Below are positions 46,926 through 56,540 of a DNA stretch of 64,000 bases, in pieces; within the stretch, counting starts at the first letter, position 1; the number at the start of each line of letters is the position of its first letter. The DNA is from Saccharomonospora sp. CUA-673. Lineage in GTDB: Bacteria; Actinomycetota; Actinomycetes; Mycobacteriales; Pseudonocardiaceae. A program made the position numbers and the translations under genes. Below the pieces are notes generated by a model. It was not told where the DNA came from. It saw only the letters and a program-made list of their open reading frames with translations, and searched no databases. The DNA lies in NCBI RefSeq assembly GCF_001942305.1, contig NZ_MKKE01000004.1, forward strand, positions 62,001 through 126,000, in the 5' to 3' direction.

Positions 46926-49665
46926 TCTGCCGCAACCGCCGCGGTCCGCTGTCGGGCCGGGACGGGGGCGATCCGAGCACGATCCGCGCATTGGTCACGA
47001 ACACGCCCTCGGGCGAGGCGAGGATGGGGTCCAGCGCCAACGACCGCACCTCCGGGTTGTCCTCGGCCAGCACCGCGACCCGCAGCATCAGGTCCTGCAA
47101 CGCCTCGAGGTCGGCAGGCTCGTCGCCGCGATAACCGGTGAGCAACGGGGCGGTCCGCGGTTCCCGAACCAGGGTCGCGGCGTCCACATCGGTCAGTGGC
47201 ACCGCGCGGAAGGCCCGGTCCCCCAACAGGGTGCTGACCACGCCCGACAAGCCGAACGACAGCAGCGTGCCGAATGACGGGTCGTCCTGGAGGCCGATCA
47301 CGCACGAGATCCCCTTGGGTGCCATGCGCTGCACGTACACGTCGTCCGAACCGGACGTGCGGCACAGGTCGCGGTACCCGCTGCGCACCGCGTGCTCGGA
47401 CGCCAGGTCCAACCGCACGCCCGCGAGGTCGGGGCGGCCACGCAGACCGTCGTCGTAGGCCTTCAGCGTCACCGGGTAGCCCAGTTCGTCGGCGACCGCG
47501 GCGGCATCGTCCTCCGTGGACACGACCCGGAACGGCACGACGTCGATGCCGTAGCAGTCCAGCAGCTGCACCAGTTCCTCGTCGGTCAACGTGACGGTGT
47601 CTCGCTCGGATCCCTCGTGGTACCACTGCCGCACGAGACCGCGGGCGCGTTCGGTGTGCACCCCCTGCGGGACCACGGCCGTCCCCTGTGGACGTTCCCG
47701 CCACTGCGCGTACCGCACGACCCGGGCCAGCGCGTTGACCGCCCGCTCCGGACTCGGATAGCTCGGGATGGAGCCGAACACGGGCTCGTCGTGCTCGCCC
47801 ACCAACGCCAGTTCCGCGGGCACGCCCTCGGCGGCCAGGAACGTCGAGACGATCGGCTTGTCCGCGCTCCCCCGCGCGCGCACCACCTCCCGCAACGCAC
47901 GCGCGTACGCCGTCCCCGGGATCGCCACCGGCGGGGCGAACACCGCCACGAGCGCGTCCACCTCCGGGGAGTCGAGCGCCTCTCCGATGGCGGTGGCGAA
48001 CTCCTCGGGAGAGGACTGCGGTCCGATGTCGACGGGGTCGATGCCGAGTTCGAGTCCGTTGGCGCGCGCCGTGTCGGCTGCCAGCAGGCCGATCGCGCTC
48101 GAGTTGCCGACGATCGCCACCCGTGCCCCGGCCGGCAACGGCTGGTGCGCGAAGACCAGTGCCGTGTCGAACAGCTGCGCCAGCGAGTCGACCCGCACGA
48201 CGCCCGCCTGCTCGAACAGCGCCTGCACGCTCGACTCGTCGATCTCGGTCGAGGTCGCCGCCAGCTGCGGACGCACCGCGTGCCGGCCGGATTTCACGGC
48301 CACGATCGGCTTCGTGCGCGCGAGCCGCCGCGCGAGCCGCGCGAACTTGCGCGGGTTGCCGAACGATTCGAGATACAGCAGCACGACGTCGGTGTTCGGA
48401 TCGGTCTCCCAGTACTGCAGCAGGTCGTTGCCGGAGACGTCGGCGCGGTTGCCCGCGGACACGAACGTCGAGAGCCCCAGACCGCGCGACTCGGCGTCGG
48501 CGAGGATGGCCGTGCCCAGCGAACCGGACTGGCAGAAGAACCCCGTGCGGCCCGGTTTCGGCAGCCGCGGCGCCAACGTCGCGTTCAGCCGCACCCTCCG
48601 GTCGGTGTTGAGCACGCCCAGCGCGTTCGGCCCGACCACACGCATCCCGTGCGCCCTGGCCTCGCCCACGAGCTGCAGCTCCGCGTGCAGACCGTGCGGA
48701 CCGGCCTCGGCGAAGCCGGACGACACGATGACGAGCGTCTTGACCTCCTTGGCCAACGCCCCGTCCAACACGGCCTCGACCTGATCGGCGGGCACGGCGA
48801 CGACGGCCAGGTCGACGGGATCGGGAATGTCGAGGACCGACCGGTACGCGCGCACCCCCCGCACCGACGGATGCTCGGCGTTGACCGGGAACACCGGTCC
48901 GGAGAAGTCGGCGCCCAGCAGGTTCGTCAGCACGGCGTAGCCGATCTTCGTCGGATCGGTCGAGGCGCCGATGACCGCCACCGACCGCGGATGCAGCAGG
49001 TTGTGCACGCTGCGCGCCTCCGCGGCCTGTTCGCGCGCGCGGGCGACCTCGAGGGAGTCCTCGGTGGGGTCGATGTCGAACTCGAGGTGCAGCACGCCCT
49101 CCTCGAAGGCGCGACTGACCTGGTAACCGGCGTCCCGGAACACGCGCACCATCGCCGAGTTCTCCGCCATCACCTCCGCCACGAACCGACGCAGCCCCGA
49201 TTCCCGCGCGGCCGCCGCGAGATGCTCGAGCAGGATCGAACCGAGACCGCGGCCCTGATGCGCGTCGTCGACGACGAACGCCACCTCCGCCGAGTCGCTG
49301 TCGAGGCCCTCGTACCGGCCCACCGCGACCGCATCGTCGCCGAGCAGCGCCACGAACGCGACCCGCTTGGCGTGATCGACCGTCGTGAACCGTTTGAGGT
49401 CCCGCGCCGGGATCCGCGGATAGGCACCGAAGTACCGCAGGTACCGCGTGCGCTCCGAGAGCCGGCTGTGCAGCGCGACGATGCGGTCGGCGTCGCTCGG
49501 CACGATCGGCCGCAGGTGCACGGTGCCGCCGTCCGACAGCACCACGTCGGCCTCCCACCCGTGGGGGTAGTCGAACGGGTCCGGCTCCGCCGTGTCGGCA
49601 GCCTCGGTCGCCTCGGTGTCCGTGTCGTCGGGGCCGTCGGGGCCGTCGGTGGTCTGCTCGGTCAT
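46906..49665 (-). CDS. GNAT acetyltransferase fused to NDP-forming acyl-CoA synthetase (Pat-like)
   Basis: 919 residues. I start at the ATG at 49665 because GAGGGGAC precedes it; a GTG at 49680 is also open. Unlike Salmonella Pat, the GNAT domain is N-terminal (about residues 45-200: TVHLRPIVPSDADRIVALHS and the acetyl-CoA loop HQGRGLGSILLEHL). The acetate-CoA ligase alpha-like region follows (VAVIGASTDPTKIGYAVL, FFCQSGSLGTAILADAESRG) and then an ATP-grasp-like end. Related enzymes acetylate acyl-CoA synthetases on the catalytic lysine and the synthetase-like part is usually regulatory. It lies 15 bases downstream of a deacetylase-family gene and next to an acyl-CoA synthetase gene. Confidence 0.9.
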   Translation of the reverse strand: MTEQTTDGPDGPDDTDTEATEAADTAEPDPFDYPHGWEADVVLSDGGTVHLRPIVPSDADRIVALHSRLSERTRYLRYFGAYPRIPARDLKRFTTVDHAKRVAFVALLGDDAVAVGRYEGLDSDSAEVAFVVDDAHQGRGLGSILLEHLAAAARESGLRRFVAEVMAENSAMVRVFRDAGYQVSRAFEEGVLHLEFDIDPTEDSLEVARAREQAAEARSVHNLLHPRSVAVIGASTDPTKIGYAVLTNLLGADFSGPVFPVNAEHPSVRGVRAYRSVLDIPDPVDLAVVAVPADQVEAVLDGALAKEVKTLVIVSSGFAEAGPHGLHAELQLVGEARAHGMRVVGPNALGVLNTDRRVRLNATLAPRLPKPGRTGFFCQSGSLGTAILADAESRGLGLSTFVSAGNRADVSGNDLLQYWETDPNTDVVLLYLESFGNPRKFARLARRLARTKPIVAVKSGRHAVRPQLAATSTEIDESSVQALFEQAGVVRVDSLAQLFDTALVFAHQPLPAGARVAIVGNSSAIGLLAADTARANGLELGIDPVDIGPQSSPEEFATAIGEALDSPEVDALVAVFAPPVAIPGTAYARALREVVRARGSADKPIVSTFLAAEGVPAELALVGEHDEPVFGSIPSYPSPERAVNALARVVRYAQWRERPQGTAVVPQGVHTERARGLVRQWYHEGSERDTVTLTDEELVQLLDCYGIDVVPFRVVSTEDDAAAVADELGYPVTLKAYDDGLRGRPDLAGVRLDLASEHAVRSGYRDLCRTSGSDDVYVQRMAPKGISCVIGLQDDPSFGTLLSFGLSGVVSTLLGDRAFRAVPLTDVDAATLVREPRTAPLLTGYRGDEPADLEALQDLMLRVAVLAEDNPEVRSLALDPILASPEGVFVTNARIVLGSPPSRPDSGPRRLRQINAPRA

Positions 49666-49680
49666 GGTCAGTCCCCTCAC

Positions 49681-50853
49681 TCAATCCCGCGGGTCGTCGG
49701 GATCCAGCCCGTGCAACGGGAACACGGCGCGACGGGTGTCGCGTACGGCGATGTCGACGGCGTCGTCCATGCCGTCGCCCCACGGCGAGTACCCGGTGTC
49801 CCCGCCGTCGGACATCGTCGGCGGAAGCTCGGCGGACGGCGCGACGTCACGCACCATGTCCGTCCACTCCGCGGGCAGCGGGGTGTCGGGGTCGATGTCC
49901 CGGTCCAGCACGGTCGCCATCAGGTGCGTCCACGACCGCGGCACCACCCGCAGCAGCTGGTAGCCGCCACCGCCGACGGCGAGCCACCGCCCGTCGGTGT
50001 GCCGGTCGGCCAGTGCGCGCAGTTCACGGTAGATGGCCCGATGCCCGTCGACGCTCAACGACAGATCGGCCAACGGGTCCTCCTCGTGGGAGTCGACCCC
50101 GCACTGCGTGACGAGGATCTGCGGCCGGAACTCCGTCAGCAGCGACGGCACGACCGCGTGGAAGGCGCGCAGCCAGCCGGCGTCCTTCGTCGAGGGCGGC
50201 AGCGGCACGTTCACGGCACTACCCTCGGCCCCCTCGGCGCCCACCTCGGCCGAGTACCCCGTGCCGGGAAAGAGCGTGAACGGATGCTGGTGCAGCGACA
50301 CCGTCAGCACCCGAGGGTCCCCGGCGAACGCCGCCTGGACGCCGTCGCCGTGGTGAACGTCGGTGTCGACGTAGGCGATGCGGTCGTATCCCTGGTCGAG
50401 CAGCCACGAGATCGCGACCGAGCAGTCGTTGTAGACGCAGAACCCGGCCGCCCGGTCGCGCATCGCATGATGGTGCCCGCCGGCGATATTGACCGCCCGC
50501 AGCGCCTTGCCCTCCGCGATACACCGCGCACCCACCAGGGTCGAGCCGACGACGAGCGAGGCCGCGTCGTGCATGTCGGCGAAGATCGGGTTGTCGTCGG
50601 TGCCCAGACCGTGCCCCACGTCCCAGCCCGCCATCGGCGCCGCGCGGACCGATTCGAGGTACTCCGCCGAATGCGCCCGGTAGAGGTCGACGGCGCCCGC
50701 CGGCTCCGGGGCCAGCACCGGCGCGTCGTCGAGGACCCCCAACGCCGTGGCCAGCCGCATCGTCAGCTGCAACCGCACCGGGTTGAACGGATGTCCTTCG
50801 CCCAGGTCGTAGGCGAGCAGCGCGGAGTCCCAGACGACGGCGGAGGGAGACAT
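49681..50853 (-). CDS. acuC: AcuC-type histone-deacetylase-family protein
   Basis: 390 residues from an ATG at 50853. Zinc-dependent lysine deacetylase fold. The catalytic histidines are in GGHHHA (127-129), the zinc ligands in DTDVHHGDG (Asp165, His167) plus an Asp in GVDSHEEDPLADLSLS, and the transition-state Tyr in VGGGGYQLLRV. All key residues are present, so it should be active. AcuC-type enzymes remove acetyl groups from acetyl-CoA synthetase in Bacillus. The pat-like gene follows 15 bases after its stop, making an acetylation/deacetylation pair in one operon. Confidence 0.92.
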   Translation of the reverse strand: MSPSAVVWDSALLAYDLGEGHPFNPVRLQLTMRLATALGVLDDAPVLAPEPAGAVDLYRAHSAEYLESVRAAPMAGWDVGHGLGTDDNPIFADMHDAASLVVGSTLVGARCIAEGKALRAVNIAGGHHHAMRDRAAGFCVYNDCSVAISWLLDQGYDRIAYVDTDVHHGDGVQAAFAGDPRVLTVSLHQHPFTLFPGTGYSAEVGAEGAEGSAVNVPLPPSTKDAGWLRAFHAVVPSLLTEFRPQILVTQCGVDSHEEDPLADLSLSVDGHRAIYRELRALADRHTDGRWLAVGGGGYQLLRVVPRSWTHLMATVLDRDIDPDTPLPAEWTDMVRDVAPSAELPPTMSDGGDTGYSPWGDGMDDAVDIAVRDTRRAVFPLHGLDPDDPRD

Positions 50854-50961
50854 GGCCAGAGAATACGTGCTCGGCGCCGCTCCGCAGTGATCTTCGTGGG
50901 TGAGCTTGTCGGGCCGGGTTGGTCGGCGCGGGCTGTCGGGCGGGACTCGGTGGGCGGCGTC

Positions 50962-51969
50962 TCAGCCAGCGTCGTCGCCGGTGGCCGCCGGGCGGGCGGG
51001 GTCGGCCGACCAGTTCGACCACGACCCGGCGTACAGGGCGGCCGGCCGGGACAGCCCGGCACGGTGCAGCGCGAGCACGACCGAGCTCGCCGTGATCCCC
51101 GAACCGCAGTACACCCCGACCTCCGGCGCGGCGGCCGTGGCCCTGTCGCCGGCGCCGGTCTCGGCCTCGGTGTCGGTGAACCGGGTGATGCCCAGCGCGG
51201 CGAAGTGCTCGCGGAGCTGCTCGGGCGGCAGCCAGCGCCCGTCGGCGTCGGTGTTCGCGGCGAACGGTGCGTTGCGGGCGCCGGGAACGTGTCCGCCGCG
51301 CGGGTCGACCGGTTCGTGCTCGCCGGTGTAGCGCTCGGGGGCGCGGGCGTCGAGCAGCACACCCTCGCGCGCGAGGGCGGCCGCCTCGTCGGCGTCGAGC
51401 ACGGGCATGCCACCGGGGCGCACCGTGACATCGCCCTCGGCGGGCTGTGGCGTCTCCGTGGTGACCGGCCTGCCCTCGGCCTGCCAGGCGGCGAACCCGC
51501 CGTCGAGGACGGCGACCCGCTCGTGCCCCGCCCAGCGCAGCAGCCACCAGGCCCGCGCGGCGACCGAGGAGTCGGCGTCGTCGTAGACGACCACCGGGCG
51601 GTCCGCGCGCATGCCGGCGGCGCGCAGCACCCGCTGCAGGTCCGCCGGTTCGGGGAGCGGATGCCTGCCCTCCGGGCCGGGTCGGCCGGCGAGTTCGGTG
51701 TCGATGTCGACGAACACGGCGCCGGGCACGTGCCCCTCGCGGTACGACTCGATGCCGGGCGGGCCGAGCAGCCGCCACCGCACGTCCAGCACCACGGGAC
51801 GACCGGTCGTGTCGTGTTCGGCGCCGTCCAGCACCGCGGCCAGCTCCGCGACGGTGACGACCGAAGCGTCGGCAGCCTCGACAACAGCGGCAGCAGCGGA
51901 GGTCGATTCGCCGATTTCGGTGGTTCCGCCGGGTTCGCCGGCATGGCGGGATGCGCTGTACTCGGGCAT
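50962..51969 (-). CDS. Two-domain rhodanese sulfurtransferase
   Basis: 335 residues from an ATG at 51969, about 50 longer than usual because of a low-complexity Ala/Ser/Glu N-terminus. Thiosulfate or 3-mercaptopyruvate sulfurtransferase (SseA type). The inactive first domain has VLDVRWRLLGPPGIESYREG and HVPGAVFVDID; the catalytic second domain has LLDARAPERYTGEHEPVDPR and the active loop VYCGSGITASSV. The CG[ST]G[IV]TA loop favours mercaptopyruvate as donor. It may supply sulfur for thiolation or cyanide detoxification. Confidence 0.9.
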   Translation of the reverse strand: MPEYSASRHAGEPGGTTEIGESTSAAAAVVEAADASVVTVAELAAVLDGAEHDTTGRPVVLDVRWRLLGPPGIESYREGHVPGAVFVDIDTELAGRPGPEGRHPLPEPADLQRVLRAAGMRADRPVVVYDDADSSVAARAWWLLRWAGHERVAVLDGGFAAWQAEGRPVTTETPQPAEGDVTVRPGGMPVLDADEAAALAREGVLLDARAPERYTGEHEPVDPRGGHVPGARNAPFAANTDADGRWLPPEQLREHFAALGITRFTDTEAETGAGDRATAAAPEVGVYCGSGITASSVVLALHRAGLSRPAALYAGSWSNWSADPARPAATGDDAG

Positions 51970-52217
51970 ACTGTCGGCCCTCCGTGACGTTCCTTACCTG
52001 GGAGCGGTGTCACCGCGGTAACGCCGTCAACCCTATGCCCAACCGCGGTCGCGGCGCCGGGACCGCGCACGGGAGTTCGCGGAAGGTCCGCCGCAGTTCA
52101 CACCGGTGGCCATGCGCCACGGCGGCACCCGGCGTGGACCTCCACCCGGTGCGTGACGGCTGCCTGTTCCGTCACCGGGAGCGACTACCATGAGTTTGGC
52201 GAACAAAGGGGACAGGC

Positions 52218-52910
52218 GTGAACGATCTCATCGACACCACCGAGATGTACTTGCGCACCATCTTCGAGCTCGAAGAGGAAGGTGTCACGCCGCTGCGCGC
52301 GCGGATCGCGGAGCGGCTCGAGCAGAGCGGGCCGACGGTCAGCCAGACCGTGGCGCGCATGGAGCGGGACGGCCTGGTCGTCGTCGCGGACGACCGGCAT
52401 CTGCAGCTGACCGAGCACGGCCGGGAGCTGGCGATCGCGGTGATGCGTAAGCACCGGCTCGCCGAGCGCCTGCTCGTCGACGTCATCGGCCTGGAGTGGG
52501 AGCACGTCCACTCCGAGGCGTGCCGCTGGGAGCACGTGATGAGCGAGGCGGTGGAGCGCAAGCTGGTCGCGCTGCTGGACCACCCGACGACGTCGCCGTA
52601 CGGCAACCCGATCCCGGGCCTGGACAAGCTGGGCGACGGCGGGCAGCCCGCGCCGCCGGCCGAATCGGATCTCGTGCGGCTCGACGACGTGGCCCGCGCG
52701 GGCGGCGGCAAGGTCGAGATCCGCCGCATCGCCGAGCACGTGCAGAGCGACGAGGCGCTGATGTCGCAGCTCAAGGCGGTCGGCATCGTGCCGGGGCAGA
52801 CCGTGCACGTCGGCAAGAACGCGGGCACCTCCGTCGAGGTGTCCGACGACGCCTCGACCGGGACGGTCACCACGAGCGTCCTGCACGCGGTCCTGGCTCA
52901 GACGCGGTGA
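52218..52910 (+). CDS. ideR: Iron-dependent repressor IdeR/DtxR
   Basis: 230 residues from an ATG at 52218 with GGGGAC upstream. Fe(II)-activated dimeric repressor of iron uptake and activator of storage. Winged helix at residues 1-65 ([20 protein letters not shown], then [17 protein letters not shown]), dimerisation/metal domain 70-140 with [20 protein letters not shown] and [11 protein letters not shown] (Met10, Cys102, Glu105 and His106-type ligands), and an SH3-like C-terminal domain from about 148. I found no IdeR box in the window. The TGA overlaps the galK GTG. Confidence 0.95.
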   Translation: MNDLIDTTEMYLRTIFELEEEGVTPLRARIAERLEQSGPTVSQTVARMERDGLVVVADDRHLQLTEHGRELAIAVMRKHRLAERLLVDVIGLEWEHVHSEACRWEHVMSEAVERKLVALLDHPTTSPYGNPIPGLDKLGDGGQPAPPAESDLVRLDDVARAGGGKVEIRRIAEHVQSDEALMSQLKAVGIVPGQTVHVGKNAGTSVEVSDDASTGTVTTSVLHAVLAQTR

Positions 52911-54087
52911 CGGGCGAACGTCCTTCGGAGATCGCTGCCGGCGCCTTCCGGTCCGTCCACGGCGGGCCGCCGGTCGGCGTGTGGTCGGCACCCGGTCGGG
53001 TCAATCTCATCGGCGAGCACACCGATTACAACGACGGGTTCGTGCTGCCGTTCGCGCTGCCGCATCGCCTGGCCGCGGCCGCCGCTCCCCGCGACGACCG
53101 CATGCTCGGCGTCGCGACCGTCGGTGACGACGGCCGGGTGCACGTCGAGGAGCCGATCGGTCTCGACGAGCTCAAGCCCGGCAACCCCGAGGACTGGGCC
53201 GCCTACCCGGCGGGCGTCGCGTGGGTGTTGCGCGAGCAGGGCGTGCTCGACCACGGCGCCGATCTCGTGATCGCCGGTGACGTGCCGACGGGTGCGGGGC
53301 TGTCGTCGTCGGCCGCCCTCGAATGCGCTCGGCCATGGCGCTGCTGGGCCTCGGCGGTGAGGACGACCAGGACGCCGCTCGTCGTGCGGAGCTCGCCCGT
53401 TGGTGCCAACGGGCGGAGAACGAGTTCGTCGGCGTGCCCACGGGCGTGCTCGACCAGACCGCGTCGATGTGCTGCGTCGACGGCCACGTGCTGTTCCTCG
53501 ACGTGCGTTCGGGCCGGACCGAACAGGTGCCGTTCAACGCCGCCGGCGCCGGGCTGTCGGTGCTGGTCATCGACACGCGCGTCAAGCACTCTCTGGGCGA
53601 CTCCGGCTACGGCGACCGACGGCAGAGCACCGAGCGGGCGGCACATGTGCTCGGCCTCGACGCCCTGCGCGATGTCGCCCCCGACACCCTCGACGACGCC
53701 CTCGGCCGACTTCCCGACGACCTCGTCCCGCTGGTGCGCCACGTCGTCACCGAGAACGAGCGGGTCCTCGAATCGGTCGAGCACCTGCGCCACGGCAGGA
53801 TCGCCGACATCGGACCGGTCCTGGACGCCTCGCACGTGAGCATGCGCGACGACTACCGCATCTCCTGCCCGGAGCTCGACCTCGCCGTGGACACGGCCCG
53901 CACCGCCGGGGCGCTCGGCGCCCGTATGACCGGTGGCGGGTTCGGCGGCTCGGCGATCGCACTCGTGCGCGAGTCCGACCGCCGCACCGTCGAGACGGCC
54001 GTGACGACCGCGTTCGAGGCCGCCGGCTACCGCGCTCCCCGGCTGTTCGTCGCCGTCCCGTCCGCGGGTGCGGGCCGCGACGCCTGA
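52907..54087 (+). CDS. galK: Galactokinase (one frame break)
   Basis: About 393 residues from a GTG at 52907 in a 4-base overlap with ideR. Phosphorylates galactose at C1. GHMP family: signature [34 protein letters not shown] and the C-terminal [13 protein letters not shown]. Substrate Asp is in [12 protein letters not shown] base is missing near 53328-53331, after which [14 protein letters not shown] continues in the next frame. Galactose-1-phosphate uridylyltransferase is not in the window. Confidence 0.94.
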
Positions 54088-54154
54088 CCGGTTCGGGGTG
54101 CGGCACACTGTCCCCGCCACACGCGCTACCCGTCCGATCAGGAAGGCCCTGAGC

Positions 54155-55144
54155 ATGACCGACACGGCCACGTCCCCCGCACCCATGAAGCTGGTCGTCA
54201 CCGGCGGCGCCGGTTACGTCGGCAGTGTGTGCGCCGCCCGCCTCGTCGAGGCCGGGCACGACGTCACCGTCGTCGACGACCTCTCGACGGGCCACGCCGA
54301 CGCGGTGCCCGACGGGGTGCGGTTCGTGCAGGGCGACGCCGCGGAGGTCGCGGAGACGCTCCTGAGCCAGGGATTCGACGGTGTGCTGCACTTCGCCGCG
54401 AAGTCACTGGTCGGCGAGTCCATGCAAGACCCGGGGCTCTACTGGCGGGGCAACGTCCTCACCTCCCTCCGGCTGCTCGAGGCGATGCGCAAGCACAACA
54501 CCCCGCGCCTGGTGTTCTCGTCCACGGCCGCGACCTACGGCGAACCGGACGTCAGCCCGATCCCCGAGACGGCCCCGACCGGTCCGACGAACACCTACGG
54601 CGCCACCAAGTTGGCGATCGACTATGCGATCACCAGTTACGCCCGCGCCCACGGCCTCGCGGCGACGAGCCTGCGCTACTTCAACGTCGCCGGCGCCTAC
54701 GGCCCCTACGGCGAGCGGCACGCCACCGAGACGCACCTGATCCCGATCGTGCTGCAGGTCGCCACGGGCGACCGCGAGCAGGTGCAGATCTACGGCGAGG
54801 ACTACCCCACCGCCGACGGCACGGCCGTACGCGATTACATCCACGTCAGCGACCTGGCCGATGCGCACCTGCTTGCGCTCGAGCACGCCACGGCGGGTAC
54901 GCACGAGATCTACAACCTCGGCAACGGCACCGGGTTCTCGGTACGCGAGGTGATCGACGCCTGCCGTGCGGTGACCGGGCACGAGATCCCCGCCGCCGTC
55001 GCACCGCGTCGTTCCGGCGACCCGGCCGTGCTGGTGGCGTCGGCGGAGAAGGCGCGCGCCGAGCTCGGCTGGAAGCCCCGGCACACCGATCTGCAGGGCA
55101 TCGTGTCGGACGCCTGGCGGTTCACGCAGGACCGCCGCGCGTAG
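54155..55144 (+). CDS. galE: UDP-glucose 4-epimerase
   Basis: 329 residues from an ATG at 54155 with AGGAAGG. NAD-dependent extended SDR interconverting UDP-glucose and UDP-galactose, supplying galactose for arabinogalactan. [33 protein letters not shown], Ser/Thr in [10 protein letters not shown], Tyr-x3-Lys in [12 protein letters not shown], then LRYFNVAGA and [13 protein letters not shown]. The order dtxR/ideR then galE is known in corynebacteria; here galK is inserted. The 3' end overlaps the convergent DUF4192 gene by 23 bases. Confidence 0.94.
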   Translation: MTDTATSPAPMKLVVTGGAGYVGSVCAARLVEAGHDVTVVDDLSTGHADAVPDGVRFVQGDAAEVAETLLSQGFDGVLHFAAKSLVGESMQDPGLYWRGNVLTSLRLLEAMRKHNTPRLVFSSTAATYGEPDVSPIPETAPTGPTNTYGATKLAIDYAITSYARAHGLAATSLRYFNVAGAYGPYGERHATETHLIPIVLQVATGDREQVQIYGEDYPTADGTAVRDYIHVSDLADAHLLALEHATAGTHEIYNLGNGTGFSVREVIDACRAVTGHEIPAAVAPRRSGDPAVLVASAEKARAELGWKPRHTDLQGIVSDAWRFTQDRRA

Positions 55145-56332
55145 CGTCGTCGCCACCCGACGCGGTTCCCAGCAGGTCGGGCGCCGCGTAGGACTGCGCC
55201 AACCCGGCCAGCTGTTCCGGCGGCATGCCGCGCGCCACCACCTGTTCGAGCAGTGTCGCCAGCAGATGCCCGGGATCGGCCTGGCGCGCCTTCGCGACGG
55301 CCATGCTCGCCAACGCCCCTTCCCCGCGAAGGTACGCCGAGTAGGCCAGCAACGCCGCCGGCTCGGCCCGTTCCGGGTCCGGGGTCGCCCGCACCAGCAC
55401 CCGCCACAGCCGTTCCGCGGCCAACGCGCGCGGCGTACCGGCCGGCCACGCCTCGCCCAGGCACATGTCACGCACGTCGTGCCGGCTCACGCCCGCGCCA
55501 GATCCACGACCTGCTGATCGGACAGGACACACGCCGCCGATTCGCGCAGGCCCCTGCGGAACCGGCCGAGTGCGTCCCGCACGACCCCGACGGCCTCGAC
55601 GATCCGCTCGGCGCCGACGTCGTCGGTCCCGGACCTGCCGTCGCCGCGCTCCACCTCGTCGCGGGACGCGGCGAGCTCCAACAGCGCCGATCTGCGCATC
55701 AGCAGTTCGGGGTCGTCGGACTCGAGGCTGCGTTCCATCGCCTCACGGCTGGGATAGGTGATGTGACCGGCATGCGCGCTGGCGGCGGCCAGGGTGGACG
55801 CCCACGGATCGGGCACCACGCCGTCGCGGTCCGCGGGACCGGACCCCGCTGAATCGGACCTCGCGTAATCGCACCACGGCGCGCCCTTGGTGATCTCGGG
55901 TGTCCACAGTGCACGGGCGATGGGCACGCCGACCGCGGTCAGCAACGACGCGAGCTCGGTCATCAGGGCCTGGTGCGCCGGCCCGCCACCGGGCTCGGCC
56001 ACGCCGCCGACGATCACGACGGTCACGGCGGTGGCTTCCGCCAACGACGGACGCAGCGTCGCCTCGAGGTCGGCCCGCAACTCGACGACCATGTCCTCGG
56101 GCGGGATGTCCATGCGCAGGACATGGCCGACGTCGGCCCGGTCCGCACCGGGGCCACGGGCCGAGGGTGACCTGCCGGCATGGGCGACGAGGACGACCGA
56201 GTCTCGGGGATGGAACCCCAGGAGGTACGGCACCGCGGCGATGATCTCGCCCGGGCCGCGCAACGTGATCGTGGTGCGGGGCGTGGGCGGTGGGAAGGAG
56301 GTGGACGGCTGGGAGGTCGACGAAGTGGTCAT
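55122..56332 (-). CDS. DUF4192 protein (one frame break)
   Basis: About 403 residues from an ATG at 56332 (GTGGAGGC before it). Actinobacteria-specific family of unknown function, recognised from [20 protein letters not shown] then [11 protein letters not shown] near the start. The first part stops at 55487, but one restored base near 55490-55494 continues as [20 protein letters not shown] and then the usual C-terminal helical section with [21 protein letters not shown] cannot suggest a function; a link to DNA metabolism has not been shown. Confidence 0.85.
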
Positions 56333-56540
56333 GCCTCCACGATGGGGCCGAACCGGGGCCGTGGGCGGGGGCAGGCGAAATCTGTGGATGCCGGGATCCG
56401 ATGTGGACAACTCGCCCGGTGATACCGGCGGCGGCACGGCGGTGTCGGTGGTGGGCGGTACGATGCCGCGCCGCGCACGGACACCGCACCACCCACATCA
56501 CCGACCCGCCGCACCGACCGCACCACCGACACCCGGCGGG

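Noticed and set aside
47392..51987. A 1531-codon plus-strand frame opposite pat, acuC and rhodanese
   Set aside because: Antisense shadow; His/Arg/Val-rich, no start signal, no domain.
51970..52217. IdeR-box autoregulatory site upstream of ideR
   Set aside because: No TTAGG...CCTAA-type palindrome found in the gap.
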